The notes beneath the pieces were generated by a model. That model worked only from the letters and a program-made list of their open reading frames with translations. It was not told the DNA's origin and searched no databases. A stretch of 64,000 nucleotides of DNA from Leisingera sp. ANG59. Its GTDB lineage: Bacteria; Pseudomonadota; Alphaproteobacteria; Rhodobacterales; Rhodobacteraceae. The translations under genes were made by a program, and so were the position numbers. Positions 51,995-61,309 of this stretch are shown one piece after another (within the stretch, counting starts at the first letter, position 1; each line of letters opens with the position of its first letter). The stretch lies in NCBI RefSeq assembly GCF_013317235.1, contig NZ_WLCM01000008.1, positions 17,711 to 81,710 on the forward strand, given 5' to 3'.

Positions 51995-52408
51995 ATGAGC
52001 GCCGATCTGCCGGATTATTACTTCCGCGTCCGTGAGAACGGCGCTTTTGTCTTCCGTGTCGATACCGAGAACCGCAACCGGCGGATCGAGATGGACCAGA
52101 TCGCCGTAGTGAACATCCGCAACGGCGAAATCAAGCCGCACGGCCAGCGCCAGCTGACCGCTCAGGACATCGCCGAGATCAAATCCTGGATGGAGGCCCG
52201 TGCCGCCACCCTGGCGGCCCGCGATATTGACGACATCCACCGCGCCATCGACCACCTGAACCTCACCGCTCACTGGGTCAACAGCCGCGCCACGGATGCA
52301 CAGCTGGAGGACGTCACCGATGCGCTCTTGCTGGCGATGCACGACCTGCGCAGCGTGCTGGTGCGCAAGAAGGCCGACCGGCTGATGAAGGAACGCGGCG
52401 CCGAATAA
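51995..52408 (+). CDS. Conserved hypothetical protein
   Basis: 137 residues, soluble: DLPDYYFRVRENGAFVFRVDTENRNRRIEM then QIAVVNIRNGEIKPHGQRQL, a helical C-terminal half (AIDHLNLTAHWVNSRATDAQLEDVTDALLLAMHDLRSVL). It begins 14 bases after the aminotransferase stop with a clear AGGAGA ribosome site, so it is likely cotranscribed. No domain is recognised. Confidence 0.7.
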   Translation: MSADLPDYYFRVRENGAFVFRVDTENRNRRIEMDQIAVVNIRNGEIKPHGQRQLTAQDIAEIKSWMEARAATLAARDIDDIHRAIDHLNLTAHWVNSRATDAQLEDVTDALLLAMHDLRSVLVRKKADRLMKERGAE

Positions 52409-52420
52409 CCCCGCCCCGTT

Positions 52421-53194
52421 TCAGCCGCAATAGAGCGACCGGACCGAAAAGGACCGTACCGGGCTCTGTGGCTGCGGCAACGCAGTGCTGGTCTGCCCAG
52501 GCTTGTGCCTTGGCAAATTCGGATTGCCCAGAACAAAGCCGCTGCGCTGCCGCAGCGCGTCCGGCGTTCCCGGGGCCACCCCTATCAGTCCCAGCCGCCA
52601 ACTCAGATGCACTACGCCCCGTGCGTGCAGATCACCGCCCAAGGTAAACCAGCGCGGCGGCCCGACCCGCTGCGGCTGCACCTCTTCCAGGCCGGCAATC
52701 TGGCAGACGAACTGGCCCTTGACCTCTGCCCGCAGGCCGCCGCTCCGCGGCTCCCGCGTCAGCGACACCAGGTGCCCCGCCTTGATCCCTGCGCCGCGAA
52801 CCGCAAAGTCCAGCGCCTCCGGCAGCTCGAACACCACGGTGTCCGGCCCGAACAGCTTGTCTTCGCCCTGCCAGTCGCTGCCGCTGGCAAAGCGCAGCTG
52901 ATAGCGCCCTGGCGGCACCAGCACCTTGAAGAACGCGCCGCCCTGGATATAGGCCGCCAGCGCGTCGCCGCCGCGGCCCGACAGCACCAGGTAATAATCC
53001 GCGCCCTCCGGCGTTTTGACCTGCAGCGGGAACACGGCGGGCAGCCCGGTGCGGTTCCACATCAGCCCGGCGCGGGGATGCTCAGCGGAAGTCTCCGCAG
53101 CAACCGCCGCCGCCCCGCAGAAAACCGCCAGCAGCAGCCCGGCCAGACGTGCTGCCCAAACCCTGCATGCCGGACCGCTCGGCCCCCGCATCAT
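52421..53194 (-). CDS. Exported hypothetical protein
   Basis: About 257 residues; ATGs at 53194 and 53191 follow a GTG at 53197, and AGGAC lies near. The N-terminal leader (VWAARLAGLLLAVFCGAAAVAAE) is a signal peptide. The mature part is beta-rich with VKTPEGADYYLVLSGRGGDALA, FFKVLVPPGRYQLRFASG and GLEEVQPQRVGPPRWF, suggesting an envelope protein. No family recognised. It ends only 12 bases from the convergent hypothetical gene. Confidence 0.62.
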   Translation of the reverse strand: MMRGPSGPACRVWAARLAGLLLAVFCGAAAVAAETSAEHPRAGLMWNRTGLPAVFPLQVKTPEGADYYLVLSGRGGDALAAYIQGGAFFKVLVPPGRYQLRFASGSDWQGEDKLFGPDTVVFELPEALDFAVRGAGIKAGHLVSLTREPRSGGLRAEVKGQFVCQIAGLEEVQPQRVGPPRWFTLGGDLHARGVVHLSWRLGLIGVAPGTPDALRQRSGFVLGNPNLPRHKPGQTSTALPQPQSPVRSFSVRSLYCG

Positions 53195-53400
53195 CACTGC
53201 CAGTCCTTTCTGCCGCCACAGCTTGCGGCTGCCATCAGCCTATCACACCTGCGCGGTTCTGCCCGCCCAAGCCCCGGCAAGGCTTTGCCGACTCCAGCCC
53301 CCGCTGCACGCTGCGGCTGGACGCAGGCTCAGCCGCATGGTTGAGGTTCAACAGCTCCGCCGGATCTCATTCCGGCCCCTGGCAGAATACGAGAACGCCC

Positions 53401-54075
53401 ATGCGCCCCGGTTTCCTCTTCAGCACCCTTCCCCTTCTCTGCGCCCTGGCCCTGCCGCATGCCGCCGCGGCCGGCGGCCCGTCGATCAAGGTCCAGGACA
53501 AGGGCAACCAGTACAAGTACGAGTACAAGGACCACCGCTGCCAGTTCAAATACCACCTGAAGTACGGCAAGGGCGACGCCAAGACCTCAACCAAGGGCGA
53601 CTGCTCCCACATCGCCCGTTTCCCGCAGTTCGCGCCGCCCGCCGCCTATGCCCACGGCAGCAGCGGGCGGGCACCGCAGCCCGCATCCTGGCCGTCGTGC
53701 AACTCGCAGGCCTTGGGCCGCCTGCTCGGCGGCGCAGCCGGGGCAGCGGCGGGTTCCCGGCTCGGCAATGGCGACACCATCACAATTGCCGCGGGAACGC
53801 TGCTGGGCGCCCTGCTGGGCGGCGAGATCGGCCGCCGCCTGGGTGCGGACGACCGCCGCTGCATCGGCTCGGCCCTGGAATACGCAGGCGACAGCCAGGT
53901 CTTCGACTTCACCAACCCGCAAACGGGTCTCGCCTATGCGCTGCGCCCGCTTGCGCGCAGCAGCCACGACGGCAGCACCTGCCGCAGCTTCGATGCCCGG
54001 TTCGACGGCGGCCCCTGGCACCGCGGCCTGGCCTGCCGCGAGGGCGGCGAATGGCGGATCGTCAGCCTGGACTGA
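53401..54075 (+). CDS. Glycine-zipper 2TM envelope protein (17 kDa surface antigen-like)
   Basis: 224 residues from the ATG at 53401. The leader FLFSTLPLLCALALPHAAAA gives a signal peptide (cleavage near 25). After a Lys/Tyr-rich stretch (QYKYEYKDHRCQFKYHLKYGKG) comes a double glycine zipper, LLGGAAGAAAGSRLGNGD (about 105-122) and LLGALLGGEIGRRLG (about 131-145), typical of Rickettsia 17 kDa-like lipoproteins, although no lipobox Cys is at the cleavage site. C-terminal Cys residues may form disulfides. Likely envelope stability role. Confidence 0.75.
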   Translation: MRPGFLFSTLPLLCALALPHAAAAGGPSIKVQDKGNQYKYEYKDHRCQFKYHLKYGKGDAKTSTKGDCSHIARFPQFAPPAAYAHGSSGRAPQPASWPSCNSQALGRLLGGAAGAAAGSRLGNGDTITIAAGTLLGALLGGEIGRRLGADDRRCIGSALEYAGDSQVFDFTNPQTGLAYALRPLARSSHDGSTCRSFDARFDGGPWHRGLACREGGEWRIVSLD

Positions 54076-54433
54076 CGGCGCCGGGCCGCGGATGTCACGG
54101 GATTTCTTGCCCTCCGCTCAGGCCCCTCGGCCAGCACCACCGCAGCCGCCCCCGCAATGCCGCGGGTTGCCGCAAAGGAACTGCACATTTCCTAAGCGCC
54201 TCCAGTTGCATTGCCTTTGCTCTGCCCTGGGCTCGCTGAACTGTCAGGCGCGCACCGTGAATTGCCCGCCCTGCAGCGGCCGCGCCACCCGCCGGATACG
54301 AAGAAAGGCCCCGCAATCCGAGGGGCCTTTCCTGGGCTATGCCGCCACCGGCGCGGCTGCAAGGACTATGCTGCGCCCGCCCCAAAAGGCCAAAGGGGAG
54401 CAGCGGGACGGTACACCGGCGGCTTTAGCCGGA
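54076..54433. other. 358-base gap without genes
   Basis: Between two convergent stops. It holds one clear hairpin (54303-54329), nothing else that I can support; the remaining sequence is GC-rich without ribosome-site-preceded frames. Confidence 0.55.
54303..54329. terminator. Terminator-like hairpin
   Basis: AAAGGCCCC - nine-base loop - GGGGCCTTT, a perfect 9-base stem. T tract short on both strands (TTTC), so it may serve the exported EF-hand gene on the minus strand or the glycine-zipper gene on the plus strand with moderate strength. Confidence 0.55.
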
Positions 54434-54682
54434 TCAGCCCGCCCGGGTCAGAACGCCGGCTTCAATCGCCGCGTTGACCTCAGCTGCATCGGCTTCGCCG
54501 TCCGCATTGGCATCAACCGTGGCAAAGGTTTCCGCGGTCAGGTCCGGGAACGCCAGCTGAAGCTCTTCCAGCGAGAAAGTACCGTTGCCGTCTGCATCCA
54601 GCTCTGCTGCGACGTCCTTTGCAGCCAGCGGGGATGCAACCAGGACAGCAACAGCGGCGGCGGTCAGGGCAAACTTTTTCAT
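54434..54682 (-). CDS. Exported EF-hand protein
   Basis: 82 residues from the ATG at 54682 with GGAG nine bases upstream. Signal peptide MKKFALTAAAVAVLVASPLAA (cleavage near 21), then two EF-hand loops: LDADGNGTFSLEEL (about 27-40) and VDANADGEADAAEV (about 55-68), each with Asp/Asn at positions 1, 3 and 5 and Glu at 12. It should bind Ca2+ in the periplasm. Very small for the family; no partner is apparent. Confidence 0.82.
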   Translation of the reverse strand: MKKFALTAAAVAVLVASPLAAKDVAAELDADGNGTFSLEELQLAFPDLTAETFATVDANADGEADAAEVNAAIEAGVLTRAG

Positions 54683-55136
54683 GTGAGACACTCCAGTCAT
54701 CCTTTGGTTTGTTGCGGTCCGAGGCTTGTCCTGCGAACCGTGAGAAACAGCTAAGAGGCCGCCCCGCCCGCCGCCACCCCCAGACCGCAGCCAGCGATAT
54801 TCCGGGCGCAAGAGTGCCGTTTTCCTGTTTCTGATAAGCAGGTTACCGCCTCAGATCCCGATCCGGCCTTGTTCAGCTCAAGGCCAGCAGCCGATCCTGC
54901 GGCTTTCCGCCCAGCCAAAAGCAAGTGCACCGTGACCGGGAACCAATCCGCCTGTCAGGTTTCACGCTTTGCCTCGCTGCAGCGATGCGCGACCTGTGTT
55001 GCGCCGCGGCCTGCAATAATCTGGCCAGCCGGCCCGGAACCGGTAAAGGTGTATTTCCCTGCCCGCGCCACTGCCGGATTTGCTATGCTGAGACAGCGCC
55101 TGTCTCCGCAGGCCATCCCAAACCCGCAGCCTGCCG
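54683..55136. other. 454-base gap, divergent promoter region
   Basis: Contains the promoters of the EF-hand gene and of the patatin gene. I see no further coding frame with a ribosome site, no repeat and no palindrome worth naming. Confidence 0.5.
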
Positions 55137-56276
55137 ATGCCCGACACGCCCTCGCAAAGCAAGAAGATCGCCCTGGTCCTGCAGGGCGGCGGCGCGCGCG
55201 GTGCCTATCAAGTCGGCGCGCTCAAGGCGATTGCAGAACTGTCGGCACAGCAGCGCTCGCCGTTTCAAATCATCTGCGGCGCATCGGCGGGAGCCATCAA
55301 CGCCGCCTCCATCGCGGCCGCTTCAAACAGCTTTCAGAACGGGGTGCAGCACACCGAAAAGCTGTGGCGCAGCCTGCGCTGCAACTCGATCTTTGACACC
55401 CGCGCCCTGCCGCTGCTGCTGACCAGCCTGCATTGGGCCGGAACGCTGCTCTTCGGCCATCTCGGGCTGCGTGCCACCGGCGGGTTCCTCGACTATTCCG
55501 CCCTGCGCGCCCTGCTGGAACGGGAGTTCAACCACCGCCACCTGCAGCGCGCGATCCGCAGCGGCGCGCTGCACGCCTTCTGCATCACCGCCTCCAGCTA
55601 TTCCGAGGGCAAGGCGGTTACCTTCTTCGACGGCCATAAGGACATCGCCGGCTGGACGCGGGCCCGGCGCCGAGGTGAACGCACAAAGATCGGCCCGGAC
55701 CACCTGCTGGCCTCCTCGGCTCTGCCTTTCGCCTTTGCGCCGGTGCGCATCGGCGGCGGCTTCCTCGGCGACGGCTCGCTGCGGCTCACGTCGCCGCTGT
55801 CGCCCGCCATCCATACCGGCGCCAGCAGAATTGTGGTTATCGCCACCCGGGACCAAGGCACCGCCGGCATGCGCAGCCGCCCGGAACAGGACAGCCCCTC
55901 CATCGGCGAAATTGCCGGCCACGCACTCGACATCCTGTTCAACGACAACCTCGAATCCGATTACGAGCGGCTCAGCCGGGTCAACCACACCCTGTCGCTG
56001 CTCAGCCCGGAGGCCCGGCAGCAGACCCCGCTCAGGATCATCGAGGCGCTGCTGCTGTCGCCCTCCCGCGACCTGCGCGAAACCGCCGTTGCCCATGCGT
56101 CAGAAATGCCTCAGGCGGTCCGCCTGCTGATCCGCAGCATGGGCGGCCGGCACGGCGATGGACGGCTGGAAAGCTATCTGCTGTTCGAGCCGGGGTACAT
56201 CGGAGCCCTGATCCAACTCGGCTACGCCGATACCATGGACCGGGCCGGCGAGGTTCTTGCCTTCCTGCGCAACTGA
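55137..56276 (+). CDS. Patatin-like phospholipase (DUF3734-type)
   Basis: 379 residues. Patatin core: oxyanion loop LQGGGARGAYQVG (15-27), nucleophile elbow GASAG (48-52, Ser50) and the catalytic Asp212 in GGFLGDGSL, where DGS replaces the more common DGG. The rest is a longer C-terminal region (NDNLESDYERLSRVNHTL, then LRIIEALLLSPSRDL) that fits the DUF3734 form. The family includes lipid acyl hydrolases; no signal peptide, so it acts in the cytoplasm or on the inner face of the membrane. Confidence 0.88.
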   Translation: MPDTPSQSKKIALVLQGGGARGAYQVGALKAIAELSAQQRSPFQIICGASAGAINAASIAAASNSFQNGVQHTEKLWRSLRCNSIFDTRALPLLLTSLHWAGTLLFGHLGLRATGGFLDYSALRALLEREFNHRHLQRAIRSGALHAFCITASSYSEGKAVTFFDGHKDIAGWTRARRRGERTKIGPDHLLASSALPFAFAPVRIGGGFLGDGSLRLTSPLSPAIHTGASRIVVIATRDQGTAGMRSRPEQDSPSIGEIAGHALDILFNDNLESDYERLSRVNHTLSLLSPEARQQTPLRIIEALLLSPSRDLRETAVAHASEMPQAVRLLIRSMGGRHGDGRLESYLLFEPGYIGALIQLGYADTMDRAGEVLAFLRN

Positions 56277-56289
56277 CGGCGGAGCCGCC

Positions 56290-56736
56290 TTACTCGGCGA
56301 TGTCCTCGGACCACAGATCCGGCTGCTCGCGGATGAACCGCTCCATCAGCGCGATGCAGTCGGGATCATCGGCAATCACCACCTCGACGCCGTGCTTGCG
56401 CAGGAATGCCTCGTTGCCGCCAAAGTTCTGCGTGTCACCGATCACCACCCGCGGGATGCCGAACTGCACGATGGTGCCGCTGCACATCATGCAGGGCGAC
56501 AAGGAGGTATAGAGCACCGTGTCCCGGTAGGACTTCTGCCGCCCGGCCTTGCGCAGCGCATCCATTTCGCCGTGGGCGATCGGGTCGCCCTTCTGCACCC
56601 GCTGATTGCGCCCCTGCGCCACCGCCTGGCCCGCCCGCGCCAGCACCGACCCGATCGGGCAGCCGCCCTCGTCAAACCCCGCCTTGGCTTCCTCATAGGC
56701 AAGGCGCAGCAGGCGCCTGTCGTCGTCGGTCATCAT
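56290..56736 (-). CDS. Cytosine deaminase-like zinc deaminase (yeast Fcy1 type)
   Basis: 148 residues from the ATG at 56736 (56733 also possible). Zinc site: HGE in AHGEMDAL (55-57) and PCMMC (81-85). Compared with yeast Fcy1 the match runs over the whole length, including YTSLSPCMMCSGTIV, GIPRVVIGD and the C-terminal DLWSEDIAE (Fcy1: DWFEDIGE). This suggests cytosine or a close base as substrate rather than tRNA adenosine, because the tRNA-binding tail of TadA is missing. Specificity is inferred. Confidence 0.83.
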   Translation of the reverse strand: MMTDDDRRLLRLAYEEAKAGFDEGGCPIGSVLARAGQAVAQGRNQRVQKGDPIAHGEMDALRKAGRQKSYRDTVLYTSLSPCMMCSGTIVQFGIPRVVIGDTQNFGGNEAFLRKHGVEVVIADDPDCIALMERFIREQPDLWSEDIAE

Positions 56737-56847
56737 GGGCAACGGCCTCTTTCCGAATGAATACAATGCTCTCCTGAAAGCCTGCCCGCCAGCTCCAGTC
56801 CGGTCAAGCCCGCCAGGAAACAAGGTAGACCCGCTGAGCAGCCCGGC

Positions 56848-58224
56848 TCAGGCAGCCCCTACCGTCAGGATCGACCGGCGCCAGAACCGAAGCATCAGGA
56901 ACAGCCCCGCCGTGGTCAGGCCTGCAACCAGCCCCATCCAGACGCCCAGGCCGCCCCAGCCCAGCAGGAAGCCAAAGACGTAGGAGGCCGGAATGCCCAC
57001 CGCCCAATAGCTGAGCGCGGCAATCACCATTGGCATCCCGGTATCCTGCACCCCGCGCAGCAACCCCAGCGCCACCGCCTGCATCCCGTCCATCAGCTGG
57101 AACAGCGCCGCCGCCGCCAGCAGCACCCCGCCGATCAGCAGGATCGCGTCCTTCTGCGGATCTGCACTGTCCAGGAACAGCGACATCAGCGCATCAGGAA
57201 TGGTCAGGAACAGAGCAATCGCCACCGCCGACACCGCCAGCGACATCACCGTCACCGCCTTGCCGCCGCGCGCCAGATGCTCCCGGTCGCCGCGGCCAAA
57301 GGCATTGCCAGCCCGGATGGTGGCGGCGTTGGACAGCCCCAGGTGCACCATGAACGTGAGCCCCGCCAGCGAGATGGCAATCCCGTGCGCCGCCAGCGTC
57401 ACCGTGCCCAGCCAGCCCATCATCATGGCCGAGGCCGCAAACAGGCTGGCCTCCGCAAGGGTCGTCAGCCCGATCGGAGCGCCCATGCGGAACACCTTGC
57501 CCAGCATCTCCCAGTCCGGCCGGTGGAAGTTTTTGAGCAGCTCATGCTCCGGCAGCACCCGCAGCGCATAGGCCAGCACCAGCACGAAGGACACCCCGTT
57601 GGTCACCAGCGAGGCAATCGCCGCCCCGGTGATTCCCAGCTCCGGCGCCCCCCAGTTGCCAAAGATCAGCGCATAGTTAACCAGCGCGTTGATCACTGCC
57701 GCAAAGACCGACAGCCACAGCACGATCTGGGTCCGCTCCAGCGCCGCCAGATAGGATTTCGCGACCATGTACAAAAGCGCCGGAAACAGCGACCAGCCGG
57801 CAATCCGCAGATACTCTGCCGCGTCATGCGCCACCTGCGCCTCCTGCCCCAGCATCAGCAGGATAGGCTCCGACCACCACAACAGCGGCATCGCCGCCAC
57901 GCCATAGGCCAGCGACAGCCACAGACCCATCCGGGTCGAACGGCGGATCTGCCGTTCCTCTCCCGCGCCGGCCGCGGCCGCCACCATCGGCATCACCGCA
58001 AAGGCAAAGCCGGAGCCCAGAAGGAAAATCGAGAAGAAATAGGACGAGCCCAGCGTCACCGCCGCCAGCTCCGCCACCCCGTACCAGCCCAGCATGACGG
58101 TATCGGTCAGGCCGATGGCAAACTGCGCCACATGGCCGCCGATCAGCGGCAGGCCCAGAACGGCAATCGCCCGCACGTGGCCGCGCAGGGGCATCTCGGT
58201 GTGTCTGGTCGCTAACGTGCTCAT
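56848..58224 (-). CDS. MATE family efflux transporter
   Basis: 458 residues from the ATG at 58224, twelve membrane spans in two six-helix halves (e.g. LIGGHVAQFAIGLTDTVMLG early, and LTTLAEASLFAASAMMMGWLG starting the second half). The N-terminal LGLPLIGGHVAQFAIGLTDT and MGWLGTVTLAAHGIA motifs are typical of NorM-like Na+/H+-drug antiporters. The open frame upstream of 58224 is an antisense artefact. Substrates cannot be predicted. Confidence 0.92.
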   Translation of the reverse strand: MSTLATRHTEMPLRGHVRAIAVLGLPLIGGHVAQFAIGLTDTVMLGWYGVAELAAVTLGSSYFFSIFLLGSGFAFAVMPMVAAAAGAGEERQIRRSTRMGLWLSLAYGVAAMPLLWWSEPILLMLGQEAQVAHDAAEYLRIAGWSLFPALLYMVAKSYLAALERTQIVLWLSVFAAVINALVNYALIFGNWGAPELGITGAAIASLVTNGVSFVLVLAYALRVLPEHELLKNFHRPDWEMLGKVFRMGAPIGLTTLAEASLFAASAMMMGWLGTVTLAAHGIAISLAGLTFMVHLGLSNAATIRAGNAFGRGDREHLARGGKAVTVMSLAVSAVAIALFLTIPDALMSLFLDSADPQKDAILLIGGVLLAAAALFQLMDGMQAVALGLLRGVQDTGMPMVIAALSYWAVGIPASYVFGFLLGWGGLGVWMGLVAGLTTAGLFLMLRFWRRSILTVGAA

Positions 58225-58336
58225 CCCGCCAGCCTTAGGCGCCCCCGCACGCCCCGGCAAGAGAAGAGTTTCCTTGCCTGCGCACAGGCCCATGGTGGTA
58301 TTCTGCACAGGCAACCCTTCGCAGGAGCCCTTTTGA

Positions 58337-58987
58337 ATGACCGACGCCTTTGCCCAGCTGATCCCCGACGCCCGCGCCTTTCTGGCGGAGCTTGCGCAGA
58401 ACAACAGCCGGGACTGGTTCACCGCGCACAAGGACCGGTACGAGGCGCAGCTGAAATCCCCCGCGCTCCTGCTGATGGACGAGGTCGCACAGGCGATCAG
58501 CCGCCGCAGCGGCGCGCCGGTCACCGCCAAGCTGTTCCGCCCGCAGCGCGACGTGCGGTTTTCCAAGGACAAGACGCCCTACAATACCCATCTGCACATG
58601 ATGTGGACCCTGAACGGCGCAGGCTGTGCGCTGTTCTTCGGCATCGCACCGGACTATTGCACCGCTGGCGGCGGCATCATGGGCTTCAGCAAGGCGCAGC
58701 TGCCGCGCTGGCGGCAGGCCATCGACGGCGCCTTCGGCGATGAAACCGCGGCACTGGTGGACATCCTCGCGCTCAAAGGGTTTGCCGCCAGGGACCCGGA
58801 ACTGAAACGCGTTCCCGCCCCCTATGGCAAGGCCCACCCCCACGGCGCGCTGCTGCAGCGCAAGTCGCTGACGGTCTGGCATGAGATGAACGCGCACGAG
58901 CAGGCCGCCCCGATGGGCGCGCTGATGTCGGCTTACCTGACGCAGGAGCCGATGTTTGCGATGCTGGACAGTGCTCTGTCGGAGTGA
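58337..58987 (+). CDS. DUF2461 (TIGR02453) family protein
   Basis: 216 residues with the family pattern: AFLAELAQNNSRDWFTAHKDRYE (13-35), LFRPQRDVRFSKDKTPYNTHLH (about 66-87) and a later GALLQRKSLTVWHEM. It is a widespread, short cytosolic protein without known enzymatic role. Stands alone with a 112-base gap from the divergent MATE gene. The stop is four bases from the convergent NicO gene. Confidence 0.87.
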   Translation: MTDAFAQLIPDARAFLAELAQNNSRDWFTAHKDRYEAQLKSPALLLMDEVAQAISRRSGAPVTAKLFRPQRDVRFSKDKTPYNTHLHMMWTLNGAGCALFFGIAPDYCTAGGGIMGFSKAQLPRWRQAIDGAFGDETAALVDILALKGFAARDPELKRVPAPYGKAHPHGALLQRKSLTVWHEMNAHEQAAPMGALMSAYLTQEPMFAMLDSALSE

Positions 58988-58990
58988 GGC

Positions 58991-59932
58991 CTAGAGCGCC
59001 CGCAGCATGATCTGGCTGGCCAGCACCGCCACCACGGCGCCGGCAAGGATCTCCAGCACTGCCGCCGCCCGCAAGGCACCAGTGCCCTGCATCTGCGCCA
59101 GCGCGCCCTTGCGCATGGTCACCGCCGCAATGGCCACAGCCACCGTCACCGTGGCGGTGCCGATCCCCATGGCAAAGGCGCCGGCAATCCCGGCCCACAG
59201 CACCCCCATCCGCCAGGTCAGCAGCAGCAGGAACACCGCGCCGGTGCAGGGCCTGAGCGCCACCGCGCCAATGATTGCCAGCGCATCGCTCAGCGAATGC
59301 ACATTAGCGGCTTCCTCGACCGTCGGCCCGTGCCGGTGTCCGCATGAGACGCAGCCCCCGTCATCATGATCGTGATGATGATGATCATGGCCGTGCCCAT
59401 GGTGATGATGCCCGGCATGGCTTGCGGCCTGAACGGTGCGGCTGCCCATCAGCCGCCGCAGACCGCGCCACAGCAGCCAGAGCCCGACCAGCGCAATCAG
59501 CCCGTATGACAGCGGCGCCAGAACATCCTCCGCCGCACTGGTCAACTGCTCGCGGCCCCAGTCCAGCAGCAGCAGCCCGCCCGCCACCAGCAAGACCGCC
59601 GTGGCCGCCTGCGCCAATGAGGAGGCCAGCGCCAGCCCGGCCAGCCGCAAGAGCGGCACCGGCTTGCCCATGCCGTAGCCGCCGATGACCAGCTTGCCAT
59701 GCCCCGGCCCGGCGGCGTGAAAGAACCCGTAGGCGAAACACAGGGACAGCAGCGCCATCAGCGCCCCCGGCTCCCCGGCGCGCAGGGCCCGCAGCCCCCG
59801 CGCCATCGCGTTCTGCGCCTCGCGCTGGCCCTCCGCCGCCCAGGCTGTCACCGCCCCGGCACCGCCAAAGCCCCAGAGCCAGAGCGCCAGCACAGCCACG
59901 CCCAGCGCTGCTATGGTTAATAAAATCCTCAC
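58991..59932 (-). CDS. NicO/RcnA-type nickel/cobalt transporter with His-rich loop
   Basis: 313 residues, six or so membrane spans. The start is GTG (59930-59932) directly after the stop of the DUF1007 gene, so translation is coupled. A signature [25 protein letters not shown] is near residues 66-90, and a His/Asp-rich cytoplasmic or periplasmic loop (about 172-204: [18 protein letters not shown]) ends with CVSCGHRHG. The family exports or imports Ni2+/Co2+ and possibly Zn2+. The region of the loop reads as GAT/CAT-like simple sequence in the DNA. Confidence 0.88.
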   Translation of the reverse strand: MRILLTIAALGVAVLALWLWGFGGAGAVTAWAAEGQREAQNAMARGLRALRAGEPGALMALLSLCFAYGFFHAAGPGHGKLVIGGYGMGKPVPLLRLAGLALASSLAQAATAVLLVAGGLLLLDWGREQLTSAAEDVLAPLSYGLIALVGLWLLWRGLRRLMGSRTVQAASHAGHHHHGHGHDHHHHDHDDGGCVSCGHRHGPTVEEAANVHSLSDALAIIGAVALRPCTGAVFLLLLTWRMGVLWAGIAGAFAMGIGTATVTVAVAIAAVTMRKGALAQMQGTGALRAAAVLEILAGAVVAVLASQIMLRAL

Positions 59933-59933
59933 C

Positions 59934-60569
59934 TTACGCGCCGCAGCTCAACCGCACGGTATCGGCAAAGGCTTCGCCCACTTCCGGGTAGGCCTCCTCC
60001 GCCTGTTCCGCAGGCATTGCGTAAAGCAGCTCCTCCACCAGGGTATAGGCCTGATCCAAGTTGGGCGGGGTAATGCTGCCCTGGCAGCCGCCGGTGACAT
60101 CCAGCCCCTGGGTCACCGTATAGGCGGTGTAGTAGGTCGGGTCATAGGCCTTGATCACCACCCCGTCCGCGGCCTGCGGCTGTGCCAGAACGCGCCGGTG
60201 CCGCGTTGTGATCCGCCCGTCCTGCACCTCGGTGGACAGATGCTCCGGCGCCCCCAGCGCCAGCGCCTCCCCGTCCTGCGTCAGATAGGTATCGCCCTGA
60301 AACCCCTCGCTCCAGGCCAGATCAAACCCTTGCAGCTGTGCCAGTTCCTCCGCCGTCAGGCTGCCGTCGAAATCACTGTCCAGCCCCCGGTCCTCAAAGA
60401 TCAGCAGCGAATAGAATTCATCATAGGCCCAGGTGATCTCCACCGCCTGCAATTGCCCGCCATCGGACACCACCAGCTTCATGCCGGTGTCGATAAAGAT
60501 ATGCGGATGCGCCGCGGCGCCTTGCGGGGCCAGCAGCGCAAGCGTGAACAAGGGAACAAAACGTTTCAT
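59934..60569 (-). CDS. DUF1007 family periplasmic protein
   Basis: 211 residues from the ATG at 60569 with a signal peptide ([17 protein letters not shown], cleavage before HPHIFID). HPHIFIDT at about 20-27 and [18 protein letters not shown] (EF-hand-like acidic stretch) fit DUF1007, regularly paired with NicO permeases and thought to help metal transport. It is directly upstream of the NicO gene with overlapping boundaries. Confidence 0.87.
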   Translation of the reverse strand: MKRFVPLFTLALLAPQGAAAHPHIFIDTGMKLVVSDGGQLQAVEITWAYDEFYSLLIFEDRGLDSDFDGSLTAEELAQLQGFDLAWSEGFQGDTYLTQDGEALALGAPEHLSTEVQDGRITTRHRRVLAQPQAADGVVIKAYDPTYYTAYTVTQGLDVTGGCQGSITPPNLDQAYTLVEELLYAMPAEQAEEAYPEVGEAFADTVRLSCGA

Positions 60570-60641
60570 GCCCAAAGATCTAAGCCCTGCGCCGCTGCCC
60601 CGCAACTGCCGAAGGCCGCTAAGGCGGTCTTCAGCGCAAGT

Positions 60642-60662
60642 GCTTCTTTCTGGTTCCCAATG
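60642..60662 (-). repeat. Interspersed repeat copy 3
   Basis: Read on the minus strand: CATTGGG directly joined to AACCAGAAAGAAGC. It shares both ends with the two copies near 11.8-12.0 kb but lacks the seven bases between them. It is intergenic, between the DUF1007 and AhpD-like genes. Confidence 0.65.
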
Positions 60663-60700
60663 CCCCGGGGGAGGCCCGCAAGGGCCGAGGGGCGGCGCCC

Positions 60701-61309
60701 CTATTTATGCCCCCAGTCATCGGGATTTTCCGAATTGTTCGGACTCAGCCCCAGCACATCCCCCTTGGTGGAGCATCCAAGCCCCAGCACTGTCCGGTTG
60801 GCATATGCGAAATAGGCTGTGACCTGATTGATCTCCAGAATTTCCCCGTCGTCGAATCCGGCCTCCCGCAAGGCCCCGATATCGGCTTCGCTCACGCTGG
60901 CGGGCTCCTCGGTCAGCATCCGGGCATAGCCCATCGCCAGCACCTGCGCAGGCTCCAGGGGCGCGCCCTCCGGATCGCGCGCCTCGATCGCCGCCCGGAT
61001 TGCCTGCCCGCGCGCCTGATCCCCCAACAGCCGCTGCAGGCCGGCAAAGTGGTGCTCCACGCAATAGGCGCAATCATTGAGGCTGGATACCCAAACGCCC
61101 AGCACCTCCAGAAACCATTTCGGAATTTTATTGCCGGTGTGGTGCAGCACATTCTTGTACAGCGCCATATGGCCTTCCATCGAATGCGGCCGCAGGGAGT
61201 GCGCCATCATGATGTTGTCCACGTTGCCACCCGGCCCGCTCACCCGCTCATAAAGCTTCTTCAGTTTGCCAGCTGCCTCTTCAAATGGAACGGTCCTGAT
61301 CCAGGCCAT
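60701..61309 (-). CDS. AhpD-like alkylhydroperoxidase/carboxymuconolactone decarboxylase family protein
   Basis: 202 residues. The peroxidatic centre is CAYCVEHH (80-87), i.e. CxxC plus His four residues later as in AhpD, in a helical CMD fold; MAWIRTVPFEEAAGKLKKLYERV at the start is typical of the peroxidase-related TIGR01926 group. It would reduce hydroperoxides via a thiol partner. No ahpC is adjacent. Solitary gene on the minus strand. Confidence 0.88.
   Translation of the reverse strand: MAWIRTVPFEEAAGKLKKLYERVSGPGGNVDNIMMAHSLRPHSMEGHMALYKNVLHHTGNKIPKWFLEVLGVWVSSLNDCAYCVEHHFAGLQRLLGDQARGQAIRAAIEARDPEGAPLEPAQVLAMGYARMLTEEPASVSEADIGALREAGFDDGEILEINQVTAYFAYANRTVLGLGCSTKGDVLGLSPNNSENPDDWGHK

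Noticed and set aside
59350-59420. GAT/CAT microsatellite
   Set aside because: It is the coding sequence of the His-rich loop of the NicO transporter.
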